The notes under the pieces are model-generated. The model was not told the origin of the DNA. It was given only the letters and a program-made list of their open reading frames with translations, and ran no database searches. From positions 1 through 56,243 of the IMG/VR virus record IMGVR_UViG_3300019458_000040: DNA of 56,243 nt; one strand, written 5' to 3'. A program made the position numbers and the translations under genes. The first letter of the stretch is position 1; each line of letters opens with the position of its first letter. This document shows positions 14,678 through 21,701 of this stretch, in pieces. The stretch is from a virus.

Positions 14678-15687
14678 AGTTCAAGCGACTTGCCACAGTT
14701 CCCACAAGACAGGTGCGTGTAGCGGAGCGCGGGGTTCGAAAGATCTTCGATCCTTCGGCCCTTAAGGAACTGGGCAAGAGCCTCCGGGCGAACGGGATGA
14801 TTCAGCCGATCGTCTGCTTCGAGAAGGCTGGCATCTTCGAGGTCGTCGCCGGCAACAGACGGTTGCTCGCGGCGAAGCGAAGCGGCATGAAGAAAGTCCC
14901 GATAGTCATTGTCGAGCAGCCCTCGGCGCAGGAGGCCCTTCTGGCGGCGCTTGAGGAGAACCAGAAGCGCCGGAATCTGTTGCCGCTGGAAGAGGCGGAG
15001 TGCTACTCGAGGTTGATCAAAGACCACGGCATGGCGATTGGCGACGTATGTCGTACCGTCGGCCTTTCCAGGTTTCAGGTTGAGCGCAAGATACGGCTAC
15101 TCGGTCTTGCGGAGCCGACGTACTCGGCGCTCAAGAACGGGAAGATCGACGCTAGCCTCGCTCTCGCCGTTGACTCAGTCACGGACCCAGGCGAACAACG
15201 CTCCGTTCTGGTTATCGCGATCAAGGAAAAGCTACGGGCTCACGAGGTCGCTCAGTTGGTCAAGGAAAGGCAGGCGCCCGTTCGTGGCCCGGCGAAGCGA
15301 CATCAGTTGGCTCTAAAGCATGGTGTTAGCGCTCGAAAGCTGAGCCTCCGGATCGGGTCGTTAAGCGGCCTACTCGCGGAGAGTCGGAAGGCTCTCATCG
15401 ATGCGACCGACGCGGACATGCCGCGCCTTCTGGACAGCGTTGCGGACGTGAAGAACTCGGCTCTGCGACTCTTAGTAGACACCGTGCTAGTCTCCGACCT
15501 TGGGGAATTAGTGCCACCGATGGTAAGTGAGTGTAAGAGGTTCGTGGAGATGACAGAAAGGCTCAAAGGCTACGCCGACATTCGGGACAGCGCGACTGCT
15601 GTGCGGAAGGTCGCCGAAGAGCTCCTGGAGGCTTTGCGGTCCGAGGTCACGCGTCGACTTGCTGCGAACAAGAGATCCGATTCGTGA
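14671..15687 (+). CDS. second ParB-like DNA-binding protein
   Basis: 338 residues. VAERGVRKIFDPSALKELGKSLRANGMIQPIVCFE, then VAGNRRLLAAKRSGMKKVPIVIV (GNRR in place of GERR) and LLAALEENQKRRNLLPLEEAE: the ParB N-terminal fold. Next a helix-turn-helix (IGDVCRTVGLSRFQVERKIRLLGL). The C-terminal 130 residues are helical and unlike chromosomal ParB. AAGGAAA precedes the ATG. A/T-richer codons as in the gene before it, with which it forms a likely transferred pair. Role: site-specific DNA binding, likely regulatory. Confidence 0.75.
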   Translation: MLKFKRLATVPTRQVRVAERGVRKIFDPSALKELGKSLRANGMIQPIVCFEKAGIFEVVAGNRRLLAAKRSGMKKVPIVIVEQPSAQEALLAALEENQKRRNLLPLEEAECYSRLIKDHGMAIGDVCRTVGLSRFQVERKIRLLGLAEPTYSALKNGKIDASLALAVDSVTDPGEQRSVLVIAIKEKLRAHEVAQLVKERQAPVRGPAKRHQLALKHGVSARKLSLRIGSLSGLLAESRKALIDATDADMPRLLDSVADVKNSALRLLVDTVLVSDLGELVPPMVSECKRFVEMTERLKGYADIRDSATAVRKVAEELLEALRSEVTRRLAANKRSDS

Positions 15688-16130
15688 TAGATGTAGACGG
15701 GCCAGGCGGGCGTCGCTGCCTCGTCTTTTCGCTCCCCGAGTCCTTCTACCTCCGCAACCGCTTCATCTCCTCGCTTCCGAGCGCGAACGTCTTCGTCGCG
15801 TGGAACCGATCGCGCCTCTTCCACCGATTCAAAGACCTGAAGCGCCGCTACGCGGTCTACATCCTCGCGGCTCAGGTCGGCAACCGATGGGGCCCGCCGG
15901 CGGATCGCGTCGAGGTGGAGATCGTCCGGCGTTGCGGCCGCTTCTACGATCAGGTGAATCTCGAGGGGGCGTGTAAGTATCTCGAGGACGCCCTCGTTCA
16001 CGCGCGGATCGTGGTCGACGATTCGCCCGAGCACATGACGCGGGTCGTGCGGCAGGAGAAAGCGCCGAAGGGCGAGCGCGGGGTGGTGGTGACGGTGACG
16101 GAGATGCTCACGGAAGTCGGAGGTCAGTAA
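15684..16130 (+). CDS. rusA: RusA-like Holliday junction resolvase
   Basis: 148 residues from GTG 15684 (GTGA overlap). N-terminal strand FSLPES and NRFISSLPSANVFVAWNRS, then VEVEIVRR, then the active-site part YDQVNLEGACKYLEDALVHARIVVDDSPEH with Asp89, Asn92, Lys98, Asp102 and Asp112/113. This is the RusA layout (D..N..K.LxDAL...xxDD). RusA cuts Holliday junctions as a dimer and would resolve junctions created by the annealase pathway. Ends with a strand VVVTVTE. Low overall identity expected, so family call rests on the motif order. Confidence 0.7.
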   Translation: MIDVDGPGGRRCLVFSLPESFYLRNRFISSLPSANVFVAWNRSRLFHRFKDLKRRYAVYILAAQVGNRWGPPADRVEVEIVRRCGRFYDQVNLEGACKYLEDALVHARIVVDDSPEHMTRVVRQEKAPKGERGVVVTVTEMLTEVGGQ

Positions 16131-16633
16131 TGAAGAAGTGGACGCGGACGTTCGTTGATCGGCCGTCTCCGAAGTATATGCGAGCCGTTGGTGCGCTGAC
16201 AGACCTACTAGAAGCCGAGGGCGCAGACAACGTCGGGCGAGCTTATGCTGAGGCGGTATGGGAGGCCGAACGCAAGGCGTACCTCAAGACGAGAGGTGTC
16301 AGGGTCGCTTCCCGAGCCTGCTTCCATCGACTGACGGGGGAGAAGTGCGACGGCTCGGAGTGGAACCAGTACGGGTTGCCGTTCGACCACCAATCACTTC
16401 TCGTCATCGGTCGGACGGCGAAGGCGTTCCTGTCGCAGCCGTACGACATTTCCTTGGAGCACATGCGGAACATCGTAGCCGTGTGCGATAGGAAGCGTCT
16501 CGACGCCAATATCTCCACTTGGCCGGCGTGGCATTACCCGGGTGGGGTGATCTCGCTCGAGTTCACCGGGGCCGGGGAGGGAATCGCCAATCGACTCGGA
16601 AATCGAGAACCCGAGGAGGACTCCGGTGATTGA
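16130..16633 (+). CDS. hypothetical protein
   Basis: 167 residues; TAATG junction with the resolvase gene. Helical first half (YMRAVGALTDLLEAEGADNVGRAYAEAVWEAERKAYL) and a second half with FDHQSLLVIGRTAKAFLSQPYDISLEHMRNIV. No motif recognised. The last 8 bases overlap the next gene. Confidence 0.55.
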   Translation: MKKWTRTFVDRPSPKYMRAVGALTDLLEAEGADNVGRAYAEAVWEAERKAYLKTRGVRVASRACFHRLTGEKCDGSEWNQYGLPFDHQSLLVIGRTAKAFLSQPYDISLEHMRNIVAVCDRKRLDANISTWPAWHYPGGVISLEFTGAGEGIANRLGNREPEEDSGD

Positions 16634-16937
16634 GTTCGTCGTCAAGAGCGATTCGGATCGAGGCGCGGTCCACTGCCCCAGGGTCCGATGCGACGAGTGC
16701 GGACTGACGATCGACGACGCGAACTGGGGGAACGTCTACTACGATCCGAACAGAGCCGATGGCGGAGCGCCCGCAATCTTCCTCCATAAGCCGTGCTCAC
16801 GCTCGTTCGAGGAGCGACGGAAGGACGTCTTTTGGTCATGGGAGGAAATGTCTGTCTGGTTCGTCCAACTCGCGAGCAACGCCAGGCTCGACAGGAAGAG
16901 GTCTGAGGCCAGAGCGCGCAGACTCGAGTCGCTTTAA
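16626..16937 (+). CDS. small protein with CxxC and 'FLHKPCSRSFE' box
   Basis: 103 residues from GTG 16626. VRCDECGLTIDDANWGNVYYDP...AIFLHKPCSRSFEERR is a single zinc-ribbon-like layout (Cys pair, then His and Cys later) seen in many small phage and actinobacterial proteins of unknown function. Basic C-terminus. Confidence 0.6.
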   Translation: MIEFVVKSDSDRGAVHCPRVRCDECGLTIDDANWGNVYYDPNRADGGAPAIFLHKPCSRSFEERRKDVFWSWEEMSVWFVQLASNARLDRKRSEARARRLESL

Positions 16938-16979
16938 AGTGTCAAAGGGGCGGCATAGGGTGACGGTGACGGAGGCGTT

Positions 16980-17186
16980 GTGACCACTCGCCGCGCGGTG
17001 CTCGTAGGCGGCAGTGTCCATGGGCAGCGATTGGAAATCCCGGAGAGTCACTTCGATCGGTTCTTCGTTCCGACGGCTTTGGGCGGCAGGGTCTTCGATC
17101 AGGAATACCGCCCCGTTCGTCAGAAGCCCGACGGCGAGTGGATCTACCGTTACCAGCGCTCGACTTCCCCGCGCGGCTCTGTATGA
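16980..17186 (+). CDS. small phage protein (GGxxxGQRLE type)
   Basis: 68 residues from GTG 16980 with GGAGG 5 bases upstream. TRRAVLVGGSVHGQRLEIPES then a short strand ending WIYRYQRS. The pattern 'xxLxGGPxDGQxxExP...YRxxR' is frequent in phage accessory genes of unknown function. The gap 16938-16979 holds nothing I can support. Confidence 0.6.
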   Translation: MTTRRAVLVGGSVHGQRLEIPESHFDRFFVPTALGGRVFDQEYRPVRQKPDGEWIYRYQRSTSPRGSV

Positions 17187-17256
17187 AGAAAACCGTCCGC
17201 TCTGGCCGGTGCAGTCGGAGGCCACCGGGGCATCGGGCCCCGAGAAAGCGCCCCGC

Positions 17257-17493
17257 ATGGGCGTCATCGATCCTCGCGTCAAGAAGTTCGCAGCCGCAAC
17301 GCTACTCCTCGTCTCCGCCGTCCTCTTCGGACTCGCCGTCCTCTTCGGACTCGCCGTGCTTGCGGCCGGCGCCTACGCCCAGGAGGAGGCCTTCGTCGCG
17401 ACCAGCCCGGACTTCGTCACGGGCGCGCCGGCGTCGATCTGCTCGATCGAGAACGGGATCGCGACGCTCGCGCATGGGAGCGCGGGAGGCTGA
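17257..17493 (+). CDS. small membrane or exported protein
   Basis: 78 residues. FAAATLLLVSAVLFGLAVLFGLAVLAAGAYAQEE is a long hydrophobic segment ending in AYA-Q, which could be a signal peptide with cleavage or a membrane anchor; the stretch 17321-17354 contains a near-perfect duplicated 12-base unit coding FGLAV twice. An ATG at 17183 in another frame overlaps the previous stop and may be the true coupled start of a frameshifted version; I cannot decide. Confidence 0.45.
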   Translation: MGVIDPRVKKFAAATLLLVSAVLFGLAVLFGLAVLAAGAYAQEEAFVATSPDFVTGAPASICSIENGIATLAHGSAGG

Positions 17494-17509
17494 AGCCGGG
17501 AGGGTTTCC

Positions 17510-17746
17510 GTGGTACGAAAACTAAAGTCGACGACGAACGCTGGTACGCGGCCGAGCCGGAACGCGATCGCGGTGCGGGTGACGCATCGGGAGCGCGGGA
17601 AGCGGCAGGTCGACCTGGCGCAGGTGAAGGACGTCATCGCCCGCTACTGGGACGAACTGGCCTCGCTCCCGGCGGAGGACTCGATCGCCGTCTTCAGCGC
17701 CGAGATCGCGGCGGCGGAGCGGCGGCGTCGGGGCTCGCGATCGTGA
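17510..17746 (+). CDS. small basic hypothetical protein
   Basis: 78 residues from GTG 17510 with GGGAGGG 5 bases upstream; the longer frame upstream is Ser/Arg-rich shadow. NAIAVRVTHRERGKRQVDLAQVKDVIARYWDELASL reads as strand plus helix. Unknown. Confidence 0.6.
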   Translation: MVRKLKSTTNAGTRPSRNAIAVRVTHRERGKRQVDLAQVKDVIARYWDELASLPAEDSIAVFSAEIAAAERRRRGSRS

Positions 17747-17978
17747 GCCCGTCGTCGGCTCTCCAGAGGGCGGTGCTCCTCGAGATCGGGCGCGCCGGCA
17801 GAGTGCGGACGTAGGAGATCTCGCCAGCCGGCTCAGTCGTCGGCAGGCCGGCCTGTGGCACACACTGCACGCGCTCGAGCGGCGGGGTCTCATCTTCTTC
17901 GACCGCGGCCGCTGGGCGCTGCTCCCGCGCGGTCGAGAAGTCGTTTTGGAACTGAAGACGCAGGAGATCGGTTCGTGA
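17743..17978 (+). pseudogene. winged-helix gene interrupted by a -1 frameshift
   Basis: The GTG at 17743 (GTGA overlap) opens LQRAVLLEIGRAGRVRT and stops at TAG 17812. In the frame one base back the sequence continues at once with GDLASRLSRRQAGLWHTLHALERRGLIFF and WALLPRGREVV to a TGA at 17978. Joined, the two pieces make one ordinary MarR-like winged helix of about 77 residues. The break looks like a single-base loss near 17808-17813 (mutation or sequence error); no slippery heptamer is present. Confidence 0.65.
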
Positions 17979-18247
17979 GCGAAGTCGAGACGAAGTCCAA
18001 CGAAAAGCCGGCGATCGAAGTCCCGGGCGCGCCGCCTCCGCCGAAGCCGGGACCCGTTCCGCGGGACGTCCAGGCCGCCGGGTGCCTGCACAAGTGGGTC
18101 AGCGTCGACCGGTTCTTAAAGACCGGATCGGTGCTCCAGGCCGCGGCCGCAGGGCCGGGTGTCGAGGGAGTGCTGTACGTCTTCTTCTGCGAGCGGTGCC
18201 TCTCTCTCAGCACCGCGAGCATGTCGCTCGGCCCTCCGCGCGGGTGA
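17975..18247 (+). CDS. small zinc-ribbon-like phage protein
   Basis: 90 residues from GTG 17975 (GTGA overlap with the frame of the winged-helix remnant). Pro-rich N-terminus, then CLHKWVSVDRFLKTG and LYVFFCERCLSLS: Cys/His pair and a Cys-X2-Cys, a pattern common in small phage proteins. Last gene of the early run before a 180-base intergenic region. Confidence 0.6.
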   Translation: MSEVETKSNEKPAIEVPGAPPPPKPGPVPRDVQAAGCLHKWVSVDRFLKTGSVLQAAAAGPGVEGVLYVFFCERCLSLSTASMSLGPPRG

Positions 18248-18301
18248 CGGCGGCGAAGGAAGGCCCCAGCATCGAAGGAACCAGGGCGAGTGGTGCGCTA
18301 C

Positions 18302-18378
18302 GGCGATTAATTGGCTAGCCCTCATCAACATCTGCAAGTCATGCAATTTTCCTTTCTGGCGGCTAGCCCACCATCGCC
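18302..18378. other. structured intergenic element (nested inverted repeats)
   Basis: GGCGAT (18302-18307) and GGCTAGCC (18313-18320) recur in inverted order as GGCTAGCC (18361-18368) and ATCGCC (18373-18378), enclosing 40 bases. The stretch is much more A/T-rich than its flanks. It lies in the 183-base gap between the early run and the next gene. It could fold as an RNA stem, be an operator/promoter zone, or be a scar of a small element. It does not fold as a tRNA. Confidence 0.5.
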
Positions 18379-18508
18379 TCGGTTCTCTTTTCCCGGCGGG
18401 TTGGTACGATCGCGAAGGAACTTCTGATTCATGCCACACAGACCGAAGCCCGGGAAACGACGCCGCGGAACGCGAAAGCGAGGCCGCGGCCGGAAAGGAC
18501 GACGATCG

Positions 18509-18901
18509 ATGTCTCGCGAGTTCAACGTCGGCGATCGCGTGATGGTGCCGTGGGGCGGGGGGAAGGCCGGGACCGTCGCGCGCGACGAGGGCGGGGGCGA
18601 CTACCTGATCGAGCTCGACGAGCTCGAGGAGGGGCGGAGGAAGCGGCTCGGCTGCCAGGGCCGGATTCTCCAGCGGATCGGGACGTCGCCCGCAGCGGCG
18701 CCGCCGGTCGAGGGGATGGTGACGAAGGGCGCCGGTGCGCCGCGGACGCCGCTCACCGCGGTCGTGGATCCGTTCGCGGACGACGACGAGGACCTCGACG
18801 AAGGGACGGGGGCGGTGTCCGAGCCGGAGTCGGGACCCGGCGCGTCGGAGCCGGCGGCGGACTCGAACCCCGAGGAGCCGCCGGCGGCGACGGGAGGCTG
18901 A
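18509..18901 (+). CDS. SH3-like small protein with acidic tail
   Basis: 130 residues from ATG 18509. An in-frame ATG at 18431 would add 26 very basic residues whose codons end in A, unlike phage genes here, so the later start (AAGGA 10 bases upstream) is preferred. FNVGDRVMVPWGGGKAGTVARDEGGGDYLIEL is an SH3/KOW-like barrel; residues 75-130 are acidic and Pro/Ala-rich. Function unknown. Confidence 0.55.
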   Translation: MSREFNVGDRVMVPWGGGKAGTVARDEGGGDYLIELDELEEGRRKRLGCQGRILQRIGTSPAAAPPVEGMVTKGAGAPRTPLTAVVDPFADDDEDLDEGTGAVSEPESGPGASEPAADSNPEEPPAATGG

Positions 18902-18950
18902 GCACCGGAGTCGCGGCTCGAGGCTCCCGGGCGGGGGCGCTCGGGCGGCT

Positions 18951-18968
18951 TTTGCAGACGTCTGCAAA
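18951..18968. promoter_or_regulatory. perfect 18-bp palindrome, probable operator
   Basis: TTTGCAGACGTCTGCAAA reads the same on both strands without a spacer. It ends 20 bases before the ATG at 18989 and overlaps no gene. Perfect dyads of this length are typical binding sites of dimeric regulators. The phage encodes several dimer-type DNA-binding proteins (two ParB-like, winged helices) that could use it. As a hairpin it would be weak because there is no loop. Confidence 0.65.
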
Positions 18969-18988
18969 GTGAGAGGGAGGGCGACGAG

Positions 18989-20179
18989 ATGGGATCAACC
19001 GCGGTTGAACGAACCCCGGCTGGCGTGACGATCCACTCGTTTCTCCCCTTCGCCGACACGGCCGCGAAGCGGGAGGCTACGAACGAGGCGCTCGATGCAC
19101 TCTTCGCGGACGCGGGACGGAAGATCGCTCCGCGGGGAGCCCTGAAGAAGCCCTCGTTTAAGAAGCACGGAGATCCCGGAGCGGAGTCGAACCGCAATAC
19201 GGTCGGCTACGGATTCGCGGCCTACGCGCTCCGCGGCGACATGCAGGCGATTCTCCAGGTCGCGCTTGTCGCAGAGCGGCTCTTCGAGACCTGGGACGCG
19301 CTCGACCGCGCCCACAGTCACCGCTACGCCTGGCTCGGGCCGCTCGCGCTGGCTCTCCACGAGATGGGCGACGAGCGGTGGAAGATCGTTCTCGACAGGT
19401 TCAACGACATCATCCGCTGGTTCCACGGGCAGAAGTACCTCAACGGGTCGTTCGTGGGCGCCACGCTGAGGCCGCTCCGCTGCCTCTTCGAGGCCGGACT
19501 CACGGGGTCGTTCGCCGAGAAGCTCTCACGGGCCGGCCTTCCTGCTGACTCCTTCGGCGGCGCGCAGCTCGTGGAGAAGGCGAACACCGCGGTCTTCGCG
19601 TTTCTCTGGCGAGTTCTGGGAAGTGGCGTGAACTGGGGATGGAGGAAGCCGCCGGGAGCCTGGGCCGGATCGTGGCGCGACTTTCCCTACGTCGACTCTA
19701 CCGACCCGAAGACTATGGCGACGCACACTACGCTCTTCCACGCGCTGCACGTCATGCCGTACTCGTTCATGGTGGGCGATCTGGCGGGACTGCCTTTGAT
19801 CGATGACGGGTCTCTGTACGCGACGCGCTGGCGCGAGATCGCCTCACACGCTCTCAGGCTTGGCTACGACCCCGTGAGTGGCCGCTCGACTAAGTCGATC
19901 GGCTACAAGGCCGACCACTCCGCGGGGAAACGGGAGGCCTACTACGCTCCCGGTTTCCCGGAGAAGCCCGCCCGGAAGCAGTCGCTGGCCTGGAAGGACG
20001 AGCACATGGAGGCCGGCTACCATGACGTCTCGCCGGCCCTCGAGGCGGTTCTGGATTCGGGCGAGATCAACAAGAACGAGTGCCGTCGGGGCCTCGTGAA
20101 GTTCGTGCGTGGTGCGCGGGGGATCGTGGTCGGCGAGATCCCGATTGGGCTCGCGCGGCTGGCGCTGAGGGTAGGGTGA
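18989..20179 (+). CDS. orphan 396-residue protein
   Basis: ATG behind GAGAGGGAGGG. The protein is rich in aromatic residues and helices: WDALDRAHSHRYAWLGPLALALHEMG, IIRWFHGQKYLNGSFVG, VFAFLWRVLGSG and WREIASHALRLGYDP. The recurring amphipathic helices could be an alpha/alpha toroid, but I see no catalytic motif and do not recognise a family. No signal peptide or membrane span. The palindrome just upstream and the unusual size for this region suggest an independently regulated gene, possibly a moron. Confidence 0.6.
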   Translation: MGSTAVERTPAGVTIHSFLPFADTAAKREATNEALDALFADAGRKIAPRGALKKPSFKKHGDPGAESNRNTVGYGFAAYALRGDMQAILQVALVAERLFETWDALDRAHSHRYAWLGPLALALHEMGDERWKIVLDRFNDIIRWFHGQKYLNGSFVGATLRPLRCLFEAGLTGSFAEKLSRAGLPADSFGGAQLVEKANTAVFAFLWRVLGSGVNWGWRKPPGAWAGSWRDFPYVDSTDPKTMATHTTLFHALHVMPYSFMVGDLAGLPLIDDGSLYATRWREIASHALRLGYDPVSGRSTKSIGYKADHSAGKREAYYAPGFPEKPARKQSLAWKDEHMEAGYHDVSPALEAVLDSGEINKNECRRGLVKFVRGARGIVVGEIPIGLARLALRVG

Positions 20180-20180
20180 G

Positions 20181-20729
20181 ATGCCATTCCGCGACGCCGA
20201 GAAGAGGCGTGCCTACCAGCGGGAGCGCGAAAGAGCGAGGCGGGCCGATCCGGTCCTCAGGGAAGCGATACGCGAAGCACAGCGACGTTCGTACCACAAA
20301 AGGCGCGAGGATCTACTCCCGCAAATGCGGGAGAGGGTAAAGGCGATGCGACTCGAGAATCCGGATCGGGTCCGGAGCAGGGCTATGGACTACTACTCCA
20401 TGACCATCGAGAAACGTCGAACGGAGCGCCGGGAGTACTACTCTCGGAAGAAGCGAGAATTCCGTGAGCGACTCCTTCGGAAGCAATACGGGATCGGGCT
20501 CGACGAGTACGAGCGCCTCGCTGCCGAGCAGAATGGCCTCTGCGCAATCTGCGGCTGTCCGCCAATCGGCGGAAAGATCCTCGCCGTCGATCACGATCAC
20601 GCGAACGGCTCGGTTCGCGGTCTCCTGTGCCTGAACTGCAACAACGGACTGGGGCGCTTCAAGGATTCCGCCGAGAGGCTAGAGGCTGCGGCGAGATATC
20701 TCCGTGCCGCATCGAGCCGGATTCCATGA
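20181..20729 (+). CDS. recombination endonuclease VII-like HNH nuclease
   Basis: 182 residues. The first 95 are a basic Arg-rich helical region; the nuclease follows: YGIGLDEYERLAAEQNGLCAICGC, with Cys121 and Cys124, VDHDHANGSVRGLLCLNCNNGLG (His138/His140 region, second Cys pair) and SAERLEAAARYL. This is the T4 endonuclease VII family, zinc-dependent nucleases that cut branched DNA. Next to terminase genes it may resolve branches before packaging, or cut with the terminase at packaging sites. Starts 2 bases after the previous stop. Confidence 0.85.
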   Translation: MPFRDAEKRRAYQRERERARRADPVLREAIREAQRRSYHKRREDLLPQMRERVKAMRLENPDRVRSRAMDYYSMTIEKRRTERREYYSRKKREFRERLLRKQYGIGLDEYERLAAEQNGLCAICGCPPIGGKILAVDHDHANGSVRGLLCLNCNNGLGRFKDSAERLEAAARYLRAASSRIP

Positions 20730-20797
20730 AGCACGCGCCGGGCGAAGTCGACGAAGGTCTCGTCATCGCGGCGCTCCGCCTCGGACTCGCGGCGTGA
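20726..20797 (+). CDS. possible 23-residue peptide
   Basis: ATG overlaps the endonuclease stop (ATGA) and encodes KHAPGEVDEGLVIAALRLGLAA. Coupling is the only support; the 83-base gap before the next gene otherwise holds nothing. Confidence 0.25.
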   Translation: MKHAPGEVDEGLVIAALRLGLAA

Positions 20798-20812
20798 CGA
20801 CACAAGGGAGTC

Positions 20813-21397
20813 GTGGAGAAGAAGCCGAAGCCAACCCGCCCACCCAAGTCCATCCCCTGGGAGGAGATGCGGGCGACGTATCTTGCCGAGAATCGGCTCA
20901 CGCTTCGCGCGCTCGCGCGGCGGTACGGCGTTGCCGAGCGCCTCGTGCACGATCGCGCCGCGGCCGAGCGATGGCGTCTCGCGCGGCAGGAGGAGCAGCG
21001 GCGCCTCGGGGAAGTCCTACTGCAAGCGGCCCGCGAGAAGATCGCAGCCAAGGCCGGCGCGCAGACGCTCTCGTTCCTCGAGGACCTAGCCCGGCTCCGC
21101 CGCAAGATCGCCGAGCGCTACCTCGAGAAGCTCTCCGAGCCCGAGATCGAGGAGCAGCTCGAGACGAGCGTCACCGACCCGAGCCTCGAGAGCCCGATCG
21201 CGGAGACGGTCGTGAAGAAGCGGCGCGCGGCGCTCAACCTTCCTCGCTTCGCCGCGAAGGTCCTCGAGACCGAGCTCGAGGCGCTGAAGGCCTTCACCGG
21301 AATCGCCTCCGGCCGCGCCGGATTGCCGCCCGGTTCGGCGCTGCACGAGCGCGAGGTGACGGTTCGCGAGTCCGTCACGATCGATCTCGGCGGATGA
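20813..21397 (+). CDS. putative terminase small subunit
   Basis: 194 residues from GTG 20813. Near the N-terminus a helix-turn-helix (RLTLRALARRYGVAERLVHDRAAAERWRLARQE) as in DNA-recognising small terminases; then long helices (IAERYLEKLSEPEIEEQLE) suited to oligomer formation, and a C-terminal RESVTIDLGG. Position just before the large terminase, with one gene between, supports the call. The ribosome site AAGGGAG is rather close to the GTG. Confidence 0.6.
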   Translation: MEKKPKPTRPPKSIPWEEMRATYLAENRLTLRALARRYGVAERLVHDRAAAERWRLARQEEQRRLGEVLLQAAREKIAAKAGAQTLSFLEDLARLRRKIAERYLEKLSEPEIEEQLETSVTDPSLESPIAETVVKKRRAALNLPRFAAKVLETELEALKAFTGIASGRAGLPPGSALHEREVTVRESVTIDLGG

Positions 21398-21405
21398 GCT
21401 GACCG

Positions 21406-21669
21406 ATGGCCTTCACCGTGCAGCTCGTCTGCGGTCGCTGCGACGGCTGGGAAACGACGCTCGAGAAGCTCGACTACCGGCTGACCGTCGCGGTGTGCGC
21501 CGGGACCATAGCCATCGTCCACCCGCCGCTCCCGGCGACGTTTCCCGCGGAGTGGCCGACGTACGTCTACCGGCTGAGGACGAGCACCGGTCCTCTTCCA
21601 CGCACGAAGCGCTCTGGGGCTGTGATTTACGACCTCGAACCGAGGAGGCATTCCATGGAAGAGACTTAG
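21406..21669 (+). CDS. hypothetical small protein
   Basis: 87 residues with VCGRCDGW near the start and YRLTVAVCAGTIAIVHPPLPATFPAEWPTYVY in the middle. No family recognised. Sits between the terminase small subunit and a propeller protein. Confidence 0.5.
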   Translation: MAFTVQLVCGRCDGWETTLEKLDYRLTVAVCAGTIAIVHPPLPATFPAEWPTYVYRLRTSTGPLPRTKRSGAVIYDLEPRRHSMEET

Positions 21670-21701
21670 CCGCGCCGCGCGCGGAAGAAGGGAGCCGGAT
21701 C

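Noticed and set aside
16939-16983. 14-codon frame starting at a GTG before the gene at 16980
   Set aside because: Too short and no ribosome site.
18302-18378. Structured element considered as a tRNA
   Set aside because: Stem lengths, missing T-arm and anticodon loop features and no CCA end do not fit.
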